Below, one piece after another: positions 8,014-11,805 of a DNA stretch of 11,805 nt (within the stretch, counting starts at the first letter, position 1; the number at the start of each line of letters is the position of its first letter). The notes under the pieces were generated by a model. The model had not been told where the DNA came from and made no database searches. It saw nothing but the letters and a program-made list of their open reading frames with translations. Source of the DNA: an uncultured Oscillibacter sp. (GTDB taxonomy: Bacteria > Bacillota > Clostridia > Oscillospirales > Oscillospiraceae); NCBI GenBank assembly GCA_948435975.1, contig CAOJHG010000020.1:1-11805 (forward strand). Direction: 5' to 3'. Position numbers and translations under genes: made by a program.

Positions 8014-8055
8014 AGGATACTGTGCATCTGCCAAACAGCAGATACACAGTATCCT
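8014..8055 (+). promoter_or_regulatory. Large intercistronic hairpin between dctP and dctQ
   Basis: AGGATACTGTG (8014-8024) pairs perfectly with CACAGTATCCT (8045-8055). After one C/A mismatch, ATCTGC (8026-8031) pairs with GCAGAT (8038-8043) around the loop CAAACA. This gives 17 pairs with one mismatch. It is followed by ATATCCAATAAG, not a T tract, so full termination is unlikely. Such hairpins after binding-protein genes can protect the upstream mRNA from 3' decay or allow partial termination, giving more receptor than membrane subunits (established for some transport operons; inferred here). Confidence 0.8.
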
Positions 8056-8083
8056 ATATCCAATAAGAGCCAAGGAGGGAGCT

Positions 8084-8593
8084 ATGAAAAAACTTTTGAA
8101 AACCCTGGCTGATTTTGAATCCTATGTTTGTGTGTTTTGTTTTGTGGTGATGGCATGTGGATGCTTCTTTCAGGTACTGAACCGCAATATCTTTCAGATC
8201 CCTATCAGCTGGACGGAAGAACTCTCCCGCTTCGCCATGGTCTGGATGGCGCTGCTGGGGTCTGAGATTGGCCTGCGGCAGCATAAGCAGATGAGCGTGG
8301 ACGCTGTCGTAAACCGTCTCCCCTTCCTTCCCAGGAAGCTGGTGGAATGCCTGGGCTGTCTCATCAACGCGGCTTTCGCCGGTATTTCCGCCGTTTACGC
8401 GGTCCAGTTCGTCGCCATTACTTATCAGAGCAATCAAATCTCCAGCGCGATGAACTGGCCTATGTGGATCGTATATTTAATCCTGCCGCTGAGTCTGTTT
8501 TTGATGTGCGCCTTTGAGATCTGGGAATTTACATACCTCCTGCTGAAGCGCCCCGGCCCCCAGCAGGACGCCGAAGAGAAAGGAGGAGACTGA
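8084..8593 (+). CDS. dctQ: TRAP transporter small membrane subunit (DctQ family)
   Basis: A 169-residue integral membrane protein. Four hydrophobic segments are visible at about residues 12-34, 46-63, 88-108 and 126-148, the usual DctQ topology. Between the first two is FQIPISWTEELSRFAMVWMALLG, here split as FQIPISWTEE and LSRFAMVWMALLG, the family's best-conserved stretch. It is followed by GLRQHKQMSVD, in which the R-x-x-x-x-M/V-x-V-D pattern is typical. The subunit pairs with DctM and forms part of the scaffold for sodium-driven uptake. AAGGAGG at 8072-8078 precedes the ATG by five bases. The stop is one base before the dctM start, so the two are translationally coupled. The charged tail (EEKGGD) is cytoplasmic. 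Confidence 0.93.
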   Translation: MKKLLKTLADFESYVCVFCFVVMACGCFFQVLNRNIFQIPISWTEELSRFAMVWMALLGSEIGLRQHKQMSVDAVVNRLPFLPRKLVECLGCLINAAFAGISAVYAVQFVAITYQSNQISSAMNWPMWIVYLILPLSLFLMCAFEIWEFTYLLLKRPGPQQDAEEKGGD

Positions 8594-8594
8594 T

Positions 8595-9872
8595 ATGTCC
8601 ACAAGTACTTTGGCGCTGCTGCTGTTCGGTCTTTTCGCGGTGTTGCTGATATGCAAGGTCCCTGTATCCTTCTGTCTGGGGATTGCCAGCACGGTTTGTC
8701 TGTTGATTCTGGGTTATCCGCTGACCGTCGTCGGACAGAAAATTTTTAACGCGCTGAACTCCTTTTCCATTATGGCAATTCCACTGTTCATCCTGGGCGG
8801 AAACATCATGTCAGAAGGCGGCATTTCCAAACGTCTGATCGAGTTCTGTGAATCGCTGGTAGGCAATATCCGGGGCGGTCTTGCGATCGTGGTCATCCTG
8901 GCCTGCGCCTTTTTTGCCGCGCTGTCCGGCTCCGGCCCCGCCACGGTCGTCGCTATCGGCAGTATGATGTATCCTGAGATGGTCCGGCGGGGCTATCCCA
9001 AGCATCAGGTGGCAGGATTGGTATCCGTCGCCGGGGGCCTGGGGCCCATCATCCCGCCCAGCATCATCATGGTGGTCTACTGCACCATGACCCAGACAAA
9101 CATCGCCAGCCTCTTTTCCTCCGGTTTTGTCGTGGGCGGGCTGCTGATCCTTGCGATGTGTGTCGTGACCTTTATACTGTCCAGAAAGCATCAATGGCCG
9201 GTGGCGGAGGAAAAATTTTCTATCAAACGGGCCGCTGTCTCCTTCCGCCATTCCATCCTTGCCCTGCTGATGCCGGTGATCGTCCTGGGCGGCATTTACT
9301 CCGGGCTGTTCACCGCTACCGAGGCCGGGGCCGTGTCGGTATTCTATTCCCTGGCGGTGGCGCTGTTCGTCTACCGGACGCTGTCCTGGAAGGACTTGAT
9401 CCCCATTTTCAAGACTTCCGCCGTCTCCTGTTCTGTGATCCTGTTCATTATGGGCACCTCCACGGTGTTCTCCTGGCTGTTCACCGTCAGCGGCATTTCG
9501 GGCTGGATCGTCAGTACAGTGACCAATGCTGGTCTTGGTTATTATCCTATCCTGATTCTCATTACCCTGATCCTGCTGGTGTTTGGCTTCTTCCTGGAGG
9601 GGATCGCCACCGTGACCATGCTGATCCCTCTCTTCCTGCCGGTAACGGCTGCCGTGGGCATCGACCCCCTGCATTTGGGCATGATCGTCACGATGACCAA
9701 TGTTATGGGCTGCATGACGCCGCCGGTGGCAAACAACATCTTTGCATGCAGCACCTTTACCGGACTGCCGATGGGCGAAATCAGCAAGGGCGAACTGCCT
9801 TATCTGGGGTGCTTCTTCTTTGTGCTGCTGGTCGTGGTGTTTTGTCCGCAGTTAATCACGTTCTTTGCGTAA
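8595..9872 (+). CDS. dctM: TRAP transporter large membrane subunit (DctM family)
   Basis: A 425-residue, strongly hydrophobic protein of normal length for the ion-coupled translocating subunit of TRAP transporters. Family landmarks are intact: SGSGPATVVAIGS (Ser111-Gly-Ser-Gly-Pro-Ala-Thr), GGLGPIIPPS (147-156), both in the regions known to form the sodium and substrate sites, and YSGLFTATEAGAV with TEAG at 242-245. A second inverted-half signature appears near the end as MTPPVANNIF. These support a working Na+-coupled symporter. Together with the binding protein and DctQ it forms a complete three-gene TRAP system. A ribosome-binding site (AAAGGAGG) lies inside the end of dctQ. Hydrophobic runs continue to the C-terminus (FFFVLLVVVFCPQLITFFA) with no truncation. 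Confidence 0.96.
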   Translation: MSTSTLALLLFGLFAVLLICKVPVSFCLGIASTVCLLILGYPLTVVGQKIFNALNSFSIMAIPLFILGGNIMSEGGISKRLIEFCESLVGNIRGGLAIVVILACAFFAALSGSGPATVVAIGSMMYPEMVRRGYPKHQVAGLVSVAGGLGPIIPPSIIMVVYCTMTQTNIASLFSSGFVVGGLLILAMCVVTFILSRKHQWPVAEEKFSIKRAAVSFRHSILALLMPVIVLGGIYSGLFTATEAGAVSVFYSLAVALFVYRTLSWKDLIPIFKTSAVSCSVILFIMGTSTVFSWLFTVSGISGWIVSTVTNAGLGYYPILILITLILLVFGFFLEGIATVTMLIPLFLPVTAAVGIDPLHLGMIVTMTNVMGCMTPPVANNIFACSTFTGLPMGEISKGELPYLGCFFFVLLVVVFCPQLITFFA

Positions 9873-9973
9873 TCCCCCATTTATTTATGGGTCAGACCCG
9901 GCGTTGCGCCTCTGTGCTTCTGTGATTCACGCAACAATAAGCGGACAGCCGCAAAATGCCGGATGGGCCAGAG

Positions 9974-9978
9974 AGGAG
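9974..9978 (+). promoter_or_regulatory. Ribosome-binding site fixing the start of the IolB-like gene
   Basis: AGGAG ends nine bases before the ATG at 9988. The reading frame stays open upstream to the end of dctM, but no better start with a binding site occurs there, and the family N-terminus fits the ATG. The 115-base gap after dctM otherwise holds only weak inverted repeats (GTTGCG 9903-9908 with CGCAAC 9930-9935; GCGG/CCGC at 9941-9952). Confidence 0.75.
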
Positions 9979-9987
9979 ATACGACCT

Positions 9988-10767
9988 ATGGAGGAAAAAC
10001 TGTTTGGCTATACCCAGTATGATGAGCACGGCGAGGCCGTCCTGTGTACTTATGAAAATGCGTATCGCGCTATGATGATGGATGTCCGCACGTACCACAT
10101 GAAGCCCGGAGAGAAGCGCAGCTTCTGCCGCTTTGGCGAGGAGTCCGCCGTACTGCTGCTGCGCGGGAAGGCAGTGTTTGCCTGGGACGGCGGACAGGAA
10201 CAGGTGCGCCGGAAGGACGTCTTTACCGACGGGCCTTTCGTCCTGCATGTCTGCGGCGGGAAGGCGGTGTCTGTGCAGGCGGAGGCGGAAACGGAGCTTC
10301 TTGTGGCCTGTACAAAAAACGATACGGCCTTTGCCCCAAAGCTCTACTGCCCAGAAGATGCGCCCTATCGGGCATTTGCAAAGGACAAATTCGGCGGTAC
10401 GGCAAACCGGCGTGTGAACACGATCTTTGACAAGGAAATCGCACCCTGGTCGAATATGGTGCTAGGCGAAACTCTGAACGACCTTGGAAACTGGTCCTCC
10501 TACCTTCCACACCGGCATCCACAGCCGGAGCTCTACTACTTCCGCTTTGACCATCCGGACGGATTCGGGGCCAGCTTTGTGGGTGACGATGTTTTCAAAA
10601 GCGTCGACGGCAGTTTTGCCGCCATCCCCGGGGGACGGGTCCATCCACAATCCGCCGCGCCAGGCTTTCAGATGTACACCTGCTGGCTGATCCGGCATCT
10701 GGACGGCGACCCATGGCTGCAATCCACCCGATTTGAAGACGAGCGTTTCCTATGGCTGAATGACTGA
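9988..10767 (+). CDS. KduI/IolB-family sugar-acid isomerase (5-deoxy-glucuronate isomerase-like)
   Basis: A 259-residue double-cupin protein. The C-terminal half carries the IolB pattern GNWSSYLPHRHPQPELYYFR, followed by DHPDGFGASFVGDD and then GGRVHP. Predicted metal ligands are His175, His177, Glu181 and His219, matching the His-x-His...Glu...His set of the family. IolB converts 5-deoxy-glucuronate to its 2-keto form in inositol breakdown. KduI does the same kind of aldose-ketose isomerisation on 5-keto-4-deoxyuronate. The GNWSSY motif favours IolB over KduI. The loop between the second His and Glu is short compared with Bacillus IolB as I recall it. No other inositol gene is nearby, so it probably acts on a related deoxy-uronate made by this operon (inference). 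It is the last gene of the unit, and it ends 191 bases before the terminator. Confidence 0.85.
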   Translation: MEEKLFGYTQYDEHGEAVLCTYENAYRAMMMDVRTYHMKPGEKRSFCRFGEESAVLLLRGKAVFAWDGGQEQVRRKDVFTDGPFVLHVCGGKAVSVQAEAETELLVACTKNDTAFAPKLYCPEDAPYRAFAKDKFGGTANRRVNTIFDKEIAPWSNMVLGETLNDLGNWSSYLPHRHPQPELYYFRFDHPDGFGASFVGDDVFKSVDGSFAAIPGGRVHPQSAAPGFQMYTCWLIRHLDGDPWLQSTRFEDERFLWLND

Positions 10768-10958
10768 ACGCAGATTGCAACGCAGTAAAATTATGGTATT
10801 TTTAGGAAAAATCTCTGTGTGGCAATTAGTGTTTCTGCGGACTATTCGAAAGTACAGGGTAAGTAGGGTCACGGTCAAGCATATTTATAATGGAGTGGGA
10901 ATTTCGTTTTAGGACTTCTTTGATGATGGCTCTTTCAAAACACAGAAATAGTTCAAAG
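10768..10958. other. AT-rich intergenic stretch after the operon
   Basis: No gene could be supported here. A 39-codon frame (10793-10912) has no ribosome-binding site and no recognised motif. ATTTTT/AAAAAT (10798-10812) is a weak A/T hairpin. TTCTTTGA (10916-10923) is an exact inverted copy of TCAAAGAA (10953-10960), which touches the left arm of the following terminator. Confidence 0.6.
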
Positions 10959-10998
10959 AAAAAGGCTAGTGAGAGTTCCGCTCCCACTAGCCTTTTTT
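10959..10998. terminator. Probable bidirectional terminator between convergent genes
   Basis: AAAAAGGCTAGTG (10959-10971) pairs with CACTAGCCTTTTT (10985-10997), a 13-bp perfect stem with a further GAG/CTC pairing inside the 13-base loop. Six T residues end the plus-strand side. A residues on the left arm supply a T tract for the minus strand. It lies between the plus-strand operon and the 3' end of the minus-strand leucine-rich-repeat gene, so it can end both. Confidence 0.93.
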
Positions 10999-11060
10999 CA
11001 ATTTTAGGATATCAGGGTAAATGCCCTCTGTAGCCTTCCAGACGGCAGCGGAGTGGTCTG

Positions 11061-11639
11061 CTACAGCGCCTGGAAACGGAGCTTCCTCTCCGCAGCGTAT
11101 TTCATGGCCGCAGAGCCATCTGGAGCACAAAGAATGAGCTTAGGGCAGTCTTCAAAAGCATCGGCGGCAATCTCTTCAATGCTGGCCGGGAAGACGATCC
11201 GCTCCAGCCCCATGCAGCCGGAGAAAGCCTGACAGCCAATCACCGTCACACCCTCCGGAATAGTAATACTGGTTATACCCGCACAGCCCTTAAAGGCCCG
11301 GCCGCCGATCTTCGTCACGCCCTCCGAGATGGTGACGCTAGTCAAGCTCGTATAGACGACGGGATCTTCCCCGGCAGTCTCTGTGTGCTGTTTGTCCATA
11401 GCCGCCTCTTTTTCAGGCAGGCCCGGCTCCCGCAGGCCGGGACAGTCCCGAAAAACCGACCGGTCAAGCTCCACGCTCTCTGGGACCGTCGCCCTGGTCA
11501 ATCCCGCACAGCCGACAAACGCGCACTCTCCAATTTTTGTCACGCCCTCCGGGATGGTCACGCCGGTCAGCCCTGTACATCCATAAAAGGCCCTGCTGCC
11601 GATTTTCGTCACACTCTCCGGGAGGGTGACGCTGGTCAA
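11061..11639 (-). CDS. BspA-like leucine-rich-repeat (LRR_5) protein, probably 5'-truncated
   Basis: A minus-strand frame built from about seven units of the 23-residue BspA/TpLRR pattern L-T-S-V-T-I-P-E-G-V-T-K-I-G-x-x-A-F-x-G-C-x-G. Clear units are followed by two decayed ones in the middle (VELDRSVFRDCPG and a stretch near EKEAAMDKQH), then three more and a short cap. Such proteins are usually surface proteins for binding or adhesion. Here there is no signal peptide, and the only in-frame start is a TTG at 11639 inside a repeat. Repeat coding continues upstream of it (GSGAFYGC, to about 11668), and the frame stays open further without resembling the family. The gene is probably missing its 5' end through recombination, or is a remnant. 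The stop is TAG at 11061-11063. The function is unknown. Confidence 0.7.
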   Translation of the reverse strand: MTSVTLPESVTKIGSRAFYGCTGLTGVTIPEGVTKIGECAFVGCAGLTRATVPESVELDRSVFRDCPGLREPGLPEKEAAMDKQHTETAGEDPVVYTSLTSVTISEGVTKIGGRAFKGCAGITSITIPEGVTVIGCQAFSGCMGLERIVFPASIEEIAADAFEDCPKLILCAPDGSAAMKYAAERKLRFQAL

Positions 11640-11669
11640 GCCCCTGCATCCATAAAAAGCCCCGCTGCC
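11532..11669 (-). repeat. Two adjacent 69-bp direct repeats inside the leucine-rich-repeat gene
   Basis: Units 11532-11600 and 11601-11669 share most bases; for example GTCAC(G/A)C(C/T)CTCCGGGA recurs exactly 69 bases apart. Sixty-nine bases equal one 23-residue protein repeat. A similar block occurs at 11307-11350 but out of the 69-base register, because of changed-length units between. Confidence 0.8.
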
Positions 11670-11693
11670 GTAGAACCGCCCCAGGAGCGGTAT

Positions 11694-11805
11694 GTGGCCG
11701 TGAACACCAGCTTTGCCCCGCTGGGCGAGTACCTTTCCCAGCAGACGGAAAACAGCGTTACCCTCTCTTTCGCAGACGTTGAGCGGGTGATCGGAAAGCC
11801 CCTCT
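11694..11805 (+). CDS. 5' part of a small hypothetical protein, cut by the window end
   Basis: A plus-strand frame running off the window, of which about 37 codons are visible. It starts at GTG 11694, with AGGAG (11683-11687) six bases before it; GTG 11700 is an alternative. It reads MAVNTSFAPLGEYLSQQTEN followed by SVTLSFADVERVIGKPL. The pattern of a hydrophobic start, L-x-x-Y-L, V-T-L-S-F and D-V-E-x-V-I-G-x-P-L resembles small bacterial domains of unknown function (of the DUF7662 kind, from memory) that continue with a Trp-Trp motif, which lies outside the window. The frame has no stop upstream for a long way into the leucine-rich-repeat gene, but that part is the reverse of repeat coding and is not taken as real. 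No function is assigned. Confidence 0.55.
   Translation, partial: MAVNTSFAPLGEYLSQQTENSVTLSFADVERVIGKPL

Noticed and set aside
9893..9952. Inverted repeats in the dctM-iolB-like gap (GGGTC-A-GACCC; GTTGCG/CGCAAC) as a terminator
   Set aside because: The stems are five or six pairs, with a one-base or a 21-base loop and no T tract, so they are too weak to call.
2561..10767. Classical myo-inositol (iol) operon
   Set aside because: Only a Gfo/Idh/MocA protein and an IolB-like protein fit. There is no IolC kinase, IolD hydrolase, IolE dehydratase or IolJ aldolase, and the dehydrating enzyme is of the glycyl radical type.
10793..10912. Small 39-codon plus-strand frame in the AT-rich gap; its basic C-terminal part faintly recalls the end of a recombinase
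   Set aside because: No ribosome-binding site, no recognisable motif and too short to support. The resemblance is within chance.
11061..11669. CRISPR-like or tandem non-coding repeat
   Set aside because: The repeats are codon-sized (69 bases = 23 residues), diverged, without spacers, and translate as a leucine-rich-repeat protein.

Overview
The window looks like a chromosomal segment from an anaerobic, fairly GC-rich member of the Clostridia, perhaps an Oscillospirales-type gut bacterium. This is inferred from strong GGAGG ribosome-binding sites, a glycyl radical enzyme (oxygen-sensitive chemistry), a lipoprotein-type TRAP binding protein, a large membrane-anchored AraC regulator and BspA-like leucine-rich repeats. 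No tRNA, rRNA, CRISPR array, transposase or phage gene was seen.

Layout. Positions 46-2325 encode a two-transmembrane AraC-family regulator that ends at a strong hairpin terminator (2363-2404). After a 235-base intergenic stretch with a candidate promoter, seven plus-strand genes follow. They are a Gfo/Idh/MocA oxidoreductase (2561-3565), a glycyl radical enzyme of the dehydratase/lyase type (3613-5961), its radical SAM activase (5969-6877), a complete TRAP transporter as binding protein (6938-7993), small membrane subunit (8084-8593) and large membrane subunit (8595-9872), and a KduI/IolB-family sugar-acid isomerase (9988-10767). A terminator at 10959-10998 closes the unit. Two intercistronic hairpins flank the binding-protein gene.

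How the genes may work together (inference). The regulator senses a compound outside the cell and switches the operon on. The TRAP transporter imports an organic acid or polyol-derived acid. The Gfo/Idh/MocA enzyme carries out an NAD(P)-dependent oxidation or reduction of a sugar or cyclitol-like molecule. The glycyl radical enzyme removes water or cleaves a C-O, C-N or C-S bond. The IolB-like protein isomerises a deoxy-uronate-like product. This gene set is not the classical inositol pathway, because iolC, iolD, iolE and iolJ are absent. The glycyl radical enzyme also appears to lack the substrate-binding aspartate of glycerol dehydratase. The cluster is therefore a good candidate for an uncharacterised anaerobic catabolic pathway.

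The right end (11061-11805) is unrelated. A minus-strand leucine-rich-repeat gene has no convincing start or signal peptide. Its repeat coding abuts, within a few dozen bases, the start of a plus-strand gene that runs off the window.
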